DNA of 34,444 nt from Bacteroidaceae bacterium (GCA_017453465.1 JAFTEV010000063.1:1-34444); one strand, 5' to 3'. Positions 6,850-15,560 are shown, numbered from the stretch's first letter. The notes: a model not told the origin generated them from the sequence alone. Numbers and translations: made by a program.

Positions 6850-8319
6850 ATGAAACGGTTTTTCATTTTCTTGGGCATGGCTGGCATGGTTTTGGCCAGT
6901 CATGCCCAAAATCATAATCATCAAATGCAGAATGCTTTTGACCAGTTCCGAAAGCAGATTCAGGATGATTTTGAGGATTTCCGCAGTGAAATAAACAGGG
7001 ATTTTATTGAGTTCCTGCGAAATCCCTGGAAGGAATTTGAGTCGGAGGAACCTGTGCCGCAGCCCAAAGAAGACCCTGTGCCCCCTGTCGTGATGCCCGA
7101 AGAAGATAAGGACAAGCCTGTGGAGGACAATCCCGTTGTGATAGAAGATGTGGTGAAGCCTGTGCCAGTCACCCCACAGCCACAGCCGATTAAGCCCATA
7201 GAGGAGGTTCCTGTAGTGGAAGAAAAGACGGTGGCATTTACATTCTTCGGAACGGAAGGGAAAGTGCGTTACGATGGTAGCAAGACATTCCAGCTGAATG
7301 GGTTGGAAGGAAATGCGGTGGCTGATGCTTTCTCTGTGCTTGCTACGGAGGCGTATGACAATGTGATTTGTGATTGTTTGGCACTGCGCAAAAAGTTTCA
7401 TTTGTGTGACTGGACTTATTTGCTGATGCTAAAAGCCATGAGTGAGAAACTGTATGGGCCGGGAACGAATGAGGCTACCTTGTTGATGGCATACGTGTAT
7501 ATGCAGTCGGGGTATAGAATGCGCTTAGCCCATGATGGCCAGAAGCTCTATATGCTTTATGCCAGTCGGCACATCATTTATGGCCAAACTTCTTATGGGC
7601 TGAACGGCGAAATGTATTATGGTCTGGAAACGCTTCCTGCGCGGCTGTATATCAGTGAAGCGGCGTTTCCTAAAGAGCAAAGTTTGTCGCTGCTCATTAC
7701 TGACCGCCAGCAGTTTGCAATTGCTGCAAGTGCGGAACGGACGTTCCAGTCCAGTCGTTACCCTGATTTCAAGGTGACAACCAGCGTGAATAAAAATTTG
7801 ATGGATTTCTACAACTCTTATCCTACGTCGTATTATAATGATGATTTTATGACACGATGGGCTATGTATGCCAATACCCCGATGGAGGGTGGACTGAAGG
7901 CAAGCCTCAGTAAGCAGTTTGGAAAACTGCTGGCGGGCATGGGGCAACTTGCTGCCGTTGAGCGTTTGCTGAATTTGATACAGACGGGCTTTGTCTATGA
8001 ATATGATGACAAGGTGTGGGGTAATGACCGTGCTTTTTTCCCGGAAGAAACGCTGTTCTATCCATACTGTGATTGTGAAGACCGGAGTATATTGATGACT
8101 CGCCTTGTACGTGATTTGTTGGGCCTGAAATGTATCTTGATTTATTATCCGGGACACCTCGCTTGTGCCGTGAATTTTACGGAGGACGTGAAGGGAGATT
8201 ATATCATGGTGGGCGGAAAGAAGTTTGTTGTGACTGACCCGACGTATATAGGTGCCTCTGTGGGAAGGACAATGCCGGATATGGACAATGCCAAAGCAAA
8301 GGTCATCTTGCTTGAGTAG
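6850..8319 (+). CDS. Exported transglutaminase-like cysteine protein with a proline-rich linker
   Basis: 490 residues. Start 6850 (MKRFFIFLGMAGMVLASHAQ) was chosen over 6820 because it begins a clean signal peptide and does not overlap the upstream gene. Residues about 20-60 are a charged helix; about 65-125 form a Pro/Glu/Val-rich linker (PQPKEDPVPPVVMPEEDKDK and more). After a central alpha/beta region come the hallmarks of a transglutaminase-like (papain-fold) domain near the C-terminus: Cys in YPYCDCEDRSILMTRLVRDL, His in LIYYPGHLACAVNF, and Asp in FVVTDPTYIGA, which together give a Cys-His-Asp triad. Such domains act as proteases, peptide cross-linkers or amidases; the substrate is unknown. 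As last gene of the locus it adds a second cysteine-type enzyme to the caspase. Confidence 0.8.
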   Translation: MKRFFIFLGMAGMVLASHAQNHNHQMQNAFDQFRKQIQDDFEDFRSEINRDFIEFLRNPWKEFESEEPVPQPKEDPVPPVVMPEEDKDKPVEDNPVVIEDVVKPVPVTPQPQPIKPIEEVPVVEEKTVAFTFFGTEGKVRYDGSKTFQLNGLEGNAVADAFSVLATEAYDNVICDCLALRKKFHLCDWTYLLMLKAMSEKLYGPGTNEATLLMAYVYMQSGYRMRLAHDGQKLYMLYASRHIIYGQTSYGLNGEMYYGLETLPARLYISEAAFPKEQSLSLLITDRQQFAIAASAERTFQSSRYPDFKVTTSVNKNLMDFYNSYPTSYYNDDFMTRWAMYANTPMEGGLKASLSKQFGKLLAGMGQLAAVERLLNLIQTGFVYEYDDKVWGNDRAFFPEETLFYPYCDCEDRSILMTRLVRDLLGLKCILIYYPGHLACAVNFTEDVKGDYIMVGGKKFVVTDPTYIGASVGRTMPDMDNAKAKVILLE

Positions 8320-8400
8320 AATTAGGAATTACGAAATCCGAATTACGAATTATGAGTTATGAGTTGCGTAGTGGGATTTCGTATTTCGTAATTTTTATAT
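8320..8400. repeat. AATTACGAA micro-repeat and imperfect terminator-like hairpin
   Basis: Directly after the TAG stop, short units (AATTAGG, AATTACGAA, AATTACGAATTATGAG, TTATGAG) repeat. TACGAAATCC at 8330-8339 pairs with GGATTTCGTA at 8374-8383, and the right side ends in ATTTTTATAT, so it can also act as a terminator for the upstream operon. No gene is present. Confidence 0.6.
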
Positions 8401-8442
8401 TCTTTAAACACAATGCGTGTGGTGTGTTTCGGGAAAAAGGCG

Positions 8443-8450
8443 TAACTTTG
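8443..8450 (+). promoter_or_regulatory. -7 box of the SurA/MutL operon
   Basis: TAACTTTG matches the Bacteroidetes TAnnTTTG -7 box and lies 23 bp upstream of the ATG at 8474. No good TTTG -33 box was found at the right spacing. Confidence 0.6.
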
Positions 8451-8473
8451 CAGCAAATTTTGTTAAAACGATT

Positions 8474-9913
8474 ATGAAGAAAATGTTTGTGATGGCACTG
8501 GCGGCTCTGATGAGCTTGGGTGCAGTGGGACAGACGGATGACCCTGTTATCATGAAAATAAACGGAAAGCCTGTGTTGCGTTCCGATTTTGAATATTCTT
8601 TCAACAAGAACAATGCTGACGGTGTGCTGGACAAGAAGTCGGTGGCGGAGTATGTGCCGCTCTTTGTGGACTTCAAGCTGAAGGTGGCTGCGGCAGAAGA
8701 GGCTCAGCTGGATACCATCAGCAGCATCCGAAAGGAACTGGATGGATATAAGGAACAGATGGTGTTGCCTACCATTGTGGACTCTGCTTACATTGAACGT
8801 GAGGCACGGCGCACCTACGACAATACGGCAGCGCGGTTTGCCGGTGCAGATTTGTTGACGGCCAGCCACATTCTGTTTTTCATGCCCCAGACGGCTACGG
8901 ACGAGCAACATGCCAGCGTGAAACACGTCGTGGACTCCATTTACGACCTGTTGCGGGCTGTGCCTAAAGAGGAATTGGCCACGCGCTTTGCCGAAGTAGC
9001 CAAGGAGTGGTCGCAGGACAAGGCCAGTGCTGCACAGGGTGGCAGCATCGGGCAGTTTGGCAAGGGCATGATGATTCCCGACTTTGAAAATGCGGCCTAC
9101 AGCTTGCAGCCGGGCGAGATGTCGGCTCCCGTACTTTCCACCATAGGCTATCACATTATTTATTTGCAGGACAGACATCCGTTTGAGTCCTACGAGTTTC
9201 ATCACCAGAAAATCTTGGACTTCCTGGACAAGCGGGGCATCAAGGAGGCTTCGGCCAGTGCCTATATTGACTCCATTGCCCAGCAGGAAGGCATTACGCG
9301 GGCAGAAGAGATAGACAAGCTGTTCAATCAGCTTATTGCCAGCGATATGGAGACGAAGTATCTGGCACAGGAATATCACGACGGCACCTTGATGTATGAG
9401 ATTAGCAAGGCGCAGGTGTGGGACAAGGCACAGCAAGATGAGGCTGGGCAAGAGGCTTACTACAATGCGCACAAGAAGCAGTATAAGTGGACCGAACCTC
9501 GCTATAGCGGCATCATCATTCACGGTAAGGATGCTGCCACTGTGGAACAGGCCAAGAAGCTCTTGAAAGGCGTGGCCGAACCCGACTGGGCCGAGACCAT
9601 TGTGGGTGCTCTGAACAATGACTCCGTGAAGGTGGTGCGCATCGAGCGCGGACTGTTTAAGAAGGGCGACAATGCCACGATTGACCGTCTGGCTTTTGGC
9701 GACAAGAGCCAGGAAGTGAAGGTGATGAAGAGTTTGCCCGAAACAGCCGTGTATGGCAACATCGTGAAGAAGCCACGCAGCTATAAGGATGTGCACGGGC
9801 AGGTGACAACCGACTACCAGAACCAGATGGAACAGGAGTGGGTGGAAGGCTTGCGAGAGAAGTACGCTGTTGAGGTCTATGACGATGTGGTGAAAACAGT
9901 AAACAAGCATTAA
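8474..9913 (+). CDS. Periplasmic peptidylprolyl isomerase, parvulin type (PpiC/SurA-like)
   Basis: 479 residues; start 8474 gives the signal peptide MKKMFVMALAALMSLGAVGQ. The N-terminal SurA-like helical region (about 20-130) begins DDPVIMKINGKPVLRSDFEY, the usual opening of this family. The parvulin domain spans about 135-240: LTASHILFFM, WSQDKASAAQGGSIGQFGKG, MIPDFENAAYSLQPGEMSAP, STIGYHIIYL. A second, more divergent unit follows at about 330-430 (YKWTEPRYSGIIIHGKDAAT). It probably folds or escorts outer-membrane proteins in the periplasm. It is 4 bp upstream of a second isomerase gene. The cluster isomerase-isomerase-OstA-small TM-MutL is, from memory, a common order in Bacteroidales. Confidence 0.88.
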   Translation: MKKMFVMALAALMSLGAVGQTDDPVIMKINGKPVLRSDFEYSFNKNNADGVLDKKSVAEYVPLFVDFKLKVAAAEEAQLDTISSIRKELDGYKEQMVLPTIVDSAYIEREARRTYDNTAARFAGADLLTASHILFFMPQTATDEQHASVKHVVDSIYDLLRAVPKEELATRFAEVAKEWSQDKASAAQGGSIGQFGKGMMIPDFENAAYSLQPGEMSAPVLSTIGYHIIYLQDRHPFESYEFHHQKILDFLDKRGIKEASASAYIDSIAQQEGITRAEEIDKLFNQLIASDMETKYLAQEYHDGTLMYEISKAQVWDKAQQDEAGQEAYYNAHKKQYKWTEPRYSGIIIHGKDAATVEQAKKLLKGVAEPDWAETIVGALNNDSVKVVRIERGLFKKGDNATIDRLAFGDKSQEVKVMKSLPETAVYGNIVKKPRSYKDVHGQVTTDYQNQMEQEWVEGLREKYAVEVYDDVVKTVNKH

Positions 9914-9917
9914 GGTT

Positions 9918-11273
9918 ATGAATTACAAGTCTGTTATAGTGATACTGATGGCCTTGTGCCAGTCTGCGCTGGCTGTAGCACAGGGACACAATAATGTCAT
10001 TGACGAAGTGGTGTGGGTTGTGGGCGACGAGCCTATTCTGAAGTCGGACGTGGAGTTGGCCCGCATTGATGCCATGTCGCAAGGACAGCGTTTCGAGGGC
10101 GACCCCTATTGTGTCATACCAGAGCAGTTGGCCATCCGCAAGTTGTTCCTCCACCAGGCTGCTATCGACTCGGTCGATGTGTCGGACAGCGAGATTTATC
10201 AGAATGTGGACTCGCGCATCAACTACTTCGTGCAGCAGTTGGGCGGCAAGGAAAAGGTGGAAGAGTATTTCGGAAAGACCATGACCCAGATACGTGAATT
10301 GCAGTACGACATGGTCAGAGAGGAAACGCTGATGGGGCGTGTGCGTGAAAAACTGGTTGAAGGCATCAAGGTGACCCCTAAGCAGGTGAGCCAGTATTTC
10401 AAGGGACTGCCCGAAGACAGCCTTCCTTTTGTACCGACCCAAGTGGAGTGCCAGATTATTGTGCGCGATCCGGTCGTTACTCCTGAAGAGATAGAGCGAG
10501 TGAAGAACGAACTGCGTGACTACACGGAGCGCATCAACAGCGGAACCTCGTCCTTTGCTACGCTGGCCCTGATGTATTCTGAAGACCTGAACACAGCCCG
10601 TCAGGGTGGGGAATGCGGCTTTGCTGGCAGGGGCAGGTTCGTGCCCGAATTTGCCAATGTAGCTTTCAGCTTGAACGACCCGAAGGCTGTGTCGAAGATT
10701 GTGGAAACGGAGTATGGTTTCCACATCATCCAATTGATAGAGAAGCGTGGCGACGAAGTGAATGTGCGCCACATTCTGCGTAAGCCGAAAGTGTCGGACG
10801 ATGCCATTATGAAGGCCATCAACGACCTCGACTCTATTTCTGATGAAATCCGCCGGGGGCTTTACAAGTTTGAAGATTGTACAAAATACGTGTCGCACGA
10901 CAAGGATACCCGTAGCAACTACGGCACGATGTTCAATCCGAAAGACAATTCCTCCAAGTTTGAAATGAAAGACCTTCAGCCCGAAGTGGCCAAGGCTGTT
11001 GCTTCGCTGAACATCGGCGAAATCTCGAAGCCGTTTCTCATGGTGAACAGCAAGGGCAAGGAAGTGGTGGCTGTGGTGAAACTGAAGAACCGCATCAATG
11101 GCCATCGTGCCACAATGTCCGGCGACTATCAGGTTTTGCAGGATGTCGTTACTGAGAAACTGAGCGTGAAGAAGCTGGAGGACTGGATTCGCGATAAGCA
11201 GAAGACTACCTATGTCCACATCAATGATGACTGGAAGAAGTGTGAGTTCAAGTATCCAGGCTGGATAAAGTAA
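9918..11273 (+). CDS. surA: SurA-type periplasmic chaperone / peptidylprolyl isomerase
   Basis: 451 residues with signal peptide MNYKSVIVILMALCQSALAV. The SurA N-terminal domain is clear: VIDEVVWVVGDEPILKSDVE, then helices through about 160, including YFVQQLGGKEKVEEYFGKTM. The first parvulin domain lies at about 175-275 (VECQIIVRDP, YSEDLNTARQGGECGFAGRG, VPEFANVAFSLNDPKAVSKI, VETEYGFHIIQLIEKRGDEV). A second, weaker one follows from VRHILRKPKVSDDAIMKAIN (about 283-390). It guides beta-barrel proteins to the BAM machinery. It sits 4 bp after the first isomerase, with tight operon spacing. The symbol is given by family, not proven orthology. Confidence 0.87.
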   Translation: MNYKSVIVILMALCQSALAVAQGHNNVIDEVVWVVGDEPILKSDVELARIDAMSQGQRFEGDPYCVIPEQLAIRKLFLHQAAIDSVDVSDSEIYQNVDSRINYFVQQLGGKEKVEEYFGKTMTQIRELQYDMVREETLMGRVREKLVEGIKVTPKQVSQYFKGLPEDSLPFVPTQVECQIIVRDPVVTPEEIERVKNELRDYTERINSGTSSFATLALMYSEDLNTARQGGECGFAGRGRFVPEFANVAFSLNDPKAVSKIVETEYGFHIIQLIEKRGDEVNVRHILRKPKVSDDAIMKAINDLDSISDEIRRGLYKFEDCTKYVSHDKDTRSNYGTMFNPKDNSSKFEMKDLQPEVAKAVASLNIGEISKPFLMVNSKGKEVVAVVKLKNRINGHRATMSGDYQVLQDVVTEKLSVKKLEDWIRDKQKTTYVHINDDWKKCEFKYPGWIK

Positions 11274-11308
11274 TTGAAGATTGAAAATTGTAAAATTGAA
11301 GATTGAAG
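11274..11308. repeat. TTGAAGA micro-repeat after the surA stop
   Basis: Directly after TAA 11271-11273 come about six copies of a 7-8 bp unit: TTGAAGA, TTGAAAA, TTGTAAAA, TTGAAGA, TTGAAGA, TTGAAG. The last copy appears to supply the TTG start of the next gene at 11303. Confidence 0.7.
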
Positions 11309-12964
11309 ATTGAAGTTCGTCAAATATCACCCCGCTTGCTGATGGGCACTCTGTGCCTGTTTGCTTTTGGTATGCTCTTTGCAGCCCTTGTGCCCGAAGA
11401 CAGGAAGAAGTCGGACGAACAGATTCACCTGATTCACTCCGATGTGCTCTACAAGACGTGGCAATACCCCAATGCAGACATCCTGGTGGGGCACGTGAGG
11501 CTCTACCACGACGGCGTGTATCTGGATTGCGACAGTGCGCGGTTCTACAAGGCCGAAAACTCTTTTGATGCCTTTGGCCATGTGAAGATGGTGCAGGGCG
11601 ACACCGTCACGCTGACGAGCGACACCCTCTTCTATGATGGCTTCGACATGAAGGCACGCGCCAGGGGCAACTGTGTGCTGATTGACAAAAAGACCAAGCT
11701 GGTGACAGAGAATCTGGACTACGACCGAGTTTACAGCGTGGGCATGTACCTCTACGGCGGTACGCTCTACGACGACGACAATGTGCTGGTGAGCGACTGG
11801 GGACAGCTCACGACAACGACCCACGAGGCTTTCTTCACCGACAATGTGGTGCTGACCAACCCGCAGTTCAAGCTGGTGACCGACACATTATATTATTATA
11901 CGGACACGAAGGTGGCCCGCATCGTTACGCCGTCGAACATCATCTCGGACGACGGCACTTTCATCTATGGCATTCGCGGAGACTACAACACGCAGACGGG
12001 CGAAGCCTTTCTGCTCGACCGTTCCTACGTCATCAAAGATATGCGCAAGGTGGTGGGCGACAGTCTGCACACCAACAAGGAAACGGGCTTCAGCGAAGCC
12101 TTCAGGAATGCCGTGCTCACCGACGAGGAAAACGACTGTATGCTGACAGGCAACTATTGCAGTTATGACGACCAGACGGGCACAGCCGTAGCGACCGACA
12201 GTGCCGTGGCATACGAATATTCGCAGCCCCCCGACACACTCTACCTGCATGGCGACACGCTGAAGATGTTCACGTTCAACATGAACACAGACTCCGTCTA
12301 TCGCGACCTGCACGCCTACCACAAAGTCAGGTTCTACCGACGCGATGTGCAGGGCGTGTGCGACTCCATGGTGACCCACGAACTGGACTCCTGCACCTAC
12401 ATGTATGGGCAGCCCATCATCTGGAACGAACAGCAGCAGGTGTTTGGCGAAGAAATACGCATCTACAACAACGACAGCACCATCGACTGGATGCACGTCA
12501 TCAACCAGGCCATGACGATTGAACGGCTGGACTCCGTCTCCTACAACCAGGTTTCTTCAAAGGAAATGTTCAGCTATTTCGTGAACGGACAGGTGGACCA
12601 CAACATCGCCCGCGGCAATGTGTATGTGGACTACTTCATGGACGAAGAGGACGGCAACCGCATCGGCATGAACTACTCCGAGAGCACCGAACTCATCCTC
12701 TACATGAAGGACAAGAAGGTGCAGCGCATCTGGATGCCTGCCGCCACGGGCACGGTCTATCCCGAACCGATGATTCCTGCCGACAAGCGTTATCTGCAGA
12801 ACTTTGCCTGGTTCGACTACATCCGTCCCGTGGACAAGTACGACATCTTCCACTGGCGTTCCAAGGACGAAAAGAACGTGCTGAAGAAGACTGCGCCACG
12901 CAAGGTGCCATTGCAGAAACTGGACAAACTGAAGTTTAAAGAAGATAAAGAAGAAAAAGAATAG
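11303..12964 (+). CDS. OstA-like protein (LptA/LptD N-terminal fold), outer-membrane biogenesis
   Basis: 553 residues from a TTG start. The alternative ATG at 11342 would give MGTLCLFAFGMLFAALVPED, a signal-like helix without the usual positive N-terminus, so TTG (adding K and R residues) is slightly favoured; this is uncertain. The body is beta-jellyroll OstA repeats: IHLIHSDVLYKTWQYPNADI, LVGHVRLYHDGVYLDCDSAR, FDAFGHVKMVQGDTVTLTSD, LFYDGFDMKARARGNCVLID. These match the OstA-like family tied to lipopolysaccharide transport across the periplasm. The C-terminus is Lys/Glu-rich. Its place after two SurA-like genes supports a role in the outer membrane. The next ORF starts 2 bp after the stop. 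Confidence 0.82.
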   Translation: MKIEVRQISPRLLMGTLCLFAFGMLFAALVPEDRKKSDEQIHLIHSDVLYKTWQYPNADILVGHVRLYHDGVYLDCDSARFYKAENSFDAFGHVKMVQGDTVTLTSDTLFYDGFDMKARARGNCVLIDKKTKLVTENLDYDRVYSVGMYLYGGTLYDDDNVLVSDWGQLTTTTHEAFFTDNVVLTNPQFKLVTDTLYYYTDTKVARIVTPSNIISDDGTFIYGIRGDYNTQTGEAFLLDRSYVIKDMRKVVGDSLHTNKETGFSEAFRNAVLTDEENDCMLTGNYCSYDDQTGTAVATDSAVAYEYSQPPDTLYLHGDTLKMFTFNMNTDSVYRDLHAYHKVRFYRRDVQGVCDSMVTHELDSCTYMYGQPIIWNEQQQVFGEEIRIYNNDSTIDWMHVINQAMTIERLDSVSYNQVSSKEMFSYFVNGQVDHNIARGNVYVDYFMDEEDGNRIGMNYSESTELILYMKDKKVQRIWMPAATGTVYPEPMIPADKRYLQNFAWFDYIRPVDKYDIFHWRSKDEKNVLKKTAPRKVPLQKLDKLKFKEDKEEKE

Positions 12965-12966
12965 CC

Positions 12967-13263
12967 ATGGGAATGTTTACCGTCAGAAAGCCACGCGGCT
13001 TCCAGCATAATTACATCTACTACGACCCGCGCAAGGAGAAGCTGGCCAAGATAGAAGAGAACGCCAAGCGCGAACTGGGACTGCTGCCCCCCAAGGAATT
13101 TGAACCCGAAGACATTCGCGGAAAGTTCGTGGGCGCAACCACCCACCTGAAGCGTCGCAAGGAAAGCGGACGCAAGCCGCTCTCCTATGGTGTGCTCATC
13201 TTTGCCATTGTCCTGCTGCTCCTGCTGATGCACTACATTGTTACAGGCAACTTGATGTTATGA
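12967..13263 (+). CDS. Small one-TM protein between OstA-like gene and mutL
   Basis: 98 residues. A basic, soluble N-terminal part (FTVRKPRGFQHNYIYYDPRK, then EKLAKIEENAKRELGLLPPK) is followed by a single C-terminal transmembrane helix (YGVLIFAIVLLLLLMHYIVT, about 73-92). The tail-anchored layout places most of the protein in the cytoplasm. Function unknown. It starts 2 bp after the OstA-like stop, and its TGA overlaps the mutL ATG (ATGA), so it is cotranslated with both neighbours. Confidence 0.75.
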   Translation: MGMFTVRKPRGFQHNYIYYDPRKEKLAKIEENAKRELGLLPPKEFEPEDIRGKFVGATTHLKRRKESGRKPLSYGVLIFAIVLLLLLMHYIVTGNLML

Positions 13264-15140
13264 CCGATATAATTCACCTTTTACCCGACTCCGTGGCCAA
13301 CCAGATTGCGGCTGGCGAAGTCGTGCAGCGACCATCTTCCATCGTCAAGGAGATGGTCGAAAACGCTATTGATGCCGGCGCCGAAAACATTCAGGTGCTG
13401 GTGACCGACGGGGGCAAGACCAATGTGCAGGTGATTGACGACGGCAAGGGCATGTCGGAGACCGATGCTCGCATGGCCTTTGAGCGACACGCCACCTCGA
13501 AGATTCTGAAAGCCTCCGACCTCTTCACCCTCACCACGATGGGCTTCCGAGGCGAAGCACTGGCCTCCATCGCCGCCGTTGCACAGGTCGATTTGAAGAC
13601 ACGGCGGGCAGAGGACGAACTGGGCACCCTCATCCAGATAGCTGGCTCACGGGTGGAAAACCAGGAGCCTGTGGCTTGTCCCGTGGGCAGCAACTTTTCG
13701 GTGAAGAACCTCTTCTTCAATGTTCCCGCACGGCGCAAGTTCCTGAAGTCGAACCAGACCGAACTGACCAATGTGGTGGCCGACTTCGAGCGCATCGTCC
13801 TGGTGCATCCCGACATCGCCTTCACCCTGCGGGCGGGCGGGGCAGAAATGTACAACCTGCCTAAGTCAACCGTGCGCGGGCGCATCATCAATGTGTTTGG
13901 CAAGAAGCTGAACCAGGAGCTGCTGCCCGTCGAAGTGGAAACCTCGCTGGTGAGCATTTCGGGCTATGTGGGCAAGCCGGAGTCCGCCAAGAAGAAGGGC
14001 GCACACCAATACTTCTTCGTCAATGGCCGCTACATGCGACATCCCTATTTCCACAGTGCCGTCATGCGGGCCTACGAAAACCTTATTCCCGCAGGCGAAC
14101 ACATTTCCTACTTCATATACTTCTCCGTTGACCCTGCTGCCATCGACGTGAACGTGCATCCCACAAAGACCGAAATCAAGTTCGACAACGAACAGGCCAT
14201 CTGGCAAGTGCTTTCGGCAGCCGTGAAGGAGACCGTGGGCAAGTTCGCAGGTGTGCCCCTCATTGATTTCGACGTGGAGGGGCGGCCCGACATTCCCGCC
14301 TTCGGGTCGGCGACATCCATTCCGCAGCAGCCACGCCCCATCACGACGACCTACAATCCCTTTGCCGACACGCCCGCAGCGGGCTACAAGCGGCCAGCCG
14401 TGCCAGCGGGCTGGGATAAGCTCTACCGACCAGACGATGCAGCCGACGGACCGTCCGACCTCTTGCCCTCTGATGGCATCCAGGTGCTGAACGCCTATTC
14501 CGACGACACAGAACCCAGCACGCTCAACCTGTGGGCAGACGACGATGTGGAGGAAGTGCAGTCGAAGGTCTTCGATTCCGACATGCCCAAGTTCCAGTAC
14601 AAGGGGCGATACATCGTCTATCCCGACACCCGTGGCATCATCGCCGTTGACCAGCACCGTGCCCACGTCCGCATACTTTATGAACGCTACATGGCCAACC
14701 TGTCGGGACACCCGCACCCCACACAGAAAGTTCTTTTCCCCGACATCGTGCAGTTCACCAAGGCCGAGGCCATCACCCTCGATGCTGCCCTTGGCGACCT
14801 GCTCAACATTGGTTTTGAGCTAACCAGTCTGGGCGGCGGCTCCTATTCCGTCAGTGGTGTTCCTGCCGACATTGAGGGTGTCAACGTCTGCGACTTGCTC
14901 CACGAACTGGTGGCTACCCTTCAGGACAACCCCGCCGTGCCCAGGGAAGACACATGGCAGGCTATCGCGCTCTCCATGGCACAAGCCTCAGCCATCGTCT
15001 ATGGGCAGGTACTTTCCTCGCTCGAAATGGACCAACTGCTGGCCGACCTCTTTGCCACCTCCGCTCCAGCCCGCACGCCCGACGGGAAAATTGTCTATTC
15101 TGTCATTGACAACAAGACCATTGACCACCTTTTTAATTAA
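13260..15140 (+). CDS. mutL: DNA mismatch repair protein MutL
   Basis: 626 residues, usual MutL length. The GHKL ATPase is intact: NQIAAGEVVQRPSSIVKEMV with catalytic Glu in MVENAIDAGA, DDGKGM, FERHATSKI, and TMGFRGEALASIAAVAQV. The transducer domain runs to about 330 (YFFVNGRYMRHPYFHSAV, DVNVHPTKTEIKFDNEQAIW). A linker of about 100 residues rich in Pro/Asp leads to the C-terminal dimerisation domain from about 450. There the usual endonuclease motif DQHA-x2-E-x4-E reads DQHRAHVRILYE from Asp464, so the key Ala and Glu are replaced and nicking activity is doubtful. MutL couples MutS mismatch recognition to strand removal. It is last in the operon; the start overlaps the preceding stop. Confidence 0.95.
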   Translation: MTDIIHLLPDSVANQIAAGEVVQRPSSIVKEMVENAIDAGAENIQVLVTDGGKTNVQVIDDGKGMSETDARMAFERHATSKILKASDLFTLTTMGFRGEALASIAAVAQVDLKTRRAEDELGTLIQIAGSRVENQEPVACPVGSNFSVKNLFFNVPARRKFLKSNQTELTNVVADFERIVLVHPDIAFTLRAGGAEMYNLPKSTVRGRIINVFGKKLNQELLPVEVETSLVSISGYVGKPESAKKKGAHQYFFVNGRYMRHPYFHSAVMRAYENLIPAGEHISYFIYFSVDPAAIDVNVHPTKTEIKFDNEQAIWQVLSAAVKETVGKFAGVPLIDFDVEGRPDIPAFGSATSIPQQPRPITTTYNPFADTPAAGYKRPAVPAGWDKLYRPDDAADGPSDLLPSDGIQVLNAYSDDTEPSTLNLWADDDVEEVQSKVFDSDMPKFQYKGRYIVYPDTRGIIAVDQHRAHVRILYERYMANLSGHPHPTQKVLFPDIVQFTKAEAITLDAALGDLLNIGFELTSLGGGSYSVSGVPADIEGVNVCDLLHELVATLQDNPAVPREDTWQAIALSMAQASAIVYGQVLSSLEMDQLLADLFATSAPARTPDGKIVYSVIDNKTIDHLFN

Positions 15141-15186
15141 ATTTTGCCTAAAAAGAGCCGCTTTAAGTAAAAAAACGCCGTAAAAG

Positions 15187-15217
15187 TTTGCTGATAATAA
15201 AAAAAGTCGTACCTTTG
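15187..15217 (+). promoter_or_regulatory. Promoter of the tRNA-Pro/tRNA-Val unit
   Basis: TTTG at 15187-15190, 19 bp, TACCTTTG at 15210-15217: a near-ideal Bacteroidetes promoter, about 54 bp upstream of tRNA-Pro. Confidence 0.8.
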
Positions 15218-15270
15218 CAACGCTTTTCGGGAATGCTCCCACACAAAGCAACGTTCTTTCAAGACAGAAT

Positions 15271-15343
15271 CGGGATGTAGTACAGTTGGTAGTATACTTG
15301 GTTTGGGACCAAGTGGTCGCACGTTCGAGTCGTGTCATCCCGA
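15271..15343 (+). tRNA. tRNA-Pro (anticodon TGG)
   Basis: Acceptor arms CGGGATG (15271-15277) and CATCCCG (15336-15342) pair perfectly, with discriminator A. The anticodon arm is CTTGG-TTTGGGA-CCAAG, which gives TGG, decoding CCA and probably other proline codons. The T-arm has GTTCGAGTC. No CCA is encoded. Length 73 nt. Confidence 0.95.
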
Positions 15344-15368
15344 CCTCTCCCACAGGGAAGAGCACAAC

Positions 15369-15443
15369 GGGCGCTTAGCTCAGCTGGTTCAGAGCGTCTG
15401 CCTTACAAGCAGAGGGTCGGCGGTTCGAATCCGTCAGCGCCCA
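15369..15443 (+). tRNA. tRNA-Val (anticodon TAC)
   Basis: GGGCGCT (15369-15375) pairs with AGCGCCC (15436-15442), discriminator A. The D-loop is TAGCTCAGCTGGTTCAGAGC. The anticodon arm CTGC-CTTACAA-GCAG gives TAC. The T-loop is GGTTCGAATCC. No CCA is encoded. It lies 25 bp after tRNA-Pro, probably on the same transcript. Confidence 0.96.
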
Positions 15444-15448
15444 CTACA

Positions 15449-15495
15449 GGAAAGACCATTTCGCACACACGCTGAAATGGTCTTTCCTTTTTTTT
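15449..15495 (+). terminator. Rho-independent terminator of the tRNA unit
   Basis: GGAAAGACCATTTC (15449-15462) pairs perfectly over 14 bp with GAAATGGTCTTTCC (15474-15487), with an 11-nt loop, followed by eight T. This is a very strong terminator 5 bp after tRNA-Val. Confidence 0.93.
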
Positions 15496-15506
15496 CTGCC
15501 CTAAAG

Positions 15507-15538
15507 TTTGGAGAATCAAGAAAGAAAACGTATTTTTG
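15507..15538 (+). promoter_or_regulatory. Promoter of the kinase pseudogene
   Basis: TTTG at 15507-15510, 20 bp, TATTTTTG at 15531-15538, with the ATG at 15561. The promoter looks intact although the gene is broken. Confidence 0.7.
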
Positions 15539-15560
15539 CAGCAGAAAACGAATATCACAA

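Noticed and set aside
8357-11330. Two long minus-strand frames (about 517 and 557 codons) opposite the SurA-like genes
   Set aside because: They are mirror frames of well-supported plus-strand genes; rich in His/Leu, no signal or domain.
15369-15443. Phage or element attachment site at tRNA-Val
   Set aside because: I looked for a second copy of the tRNA 3' end downstream within the window and found none; no integrase gene is present.
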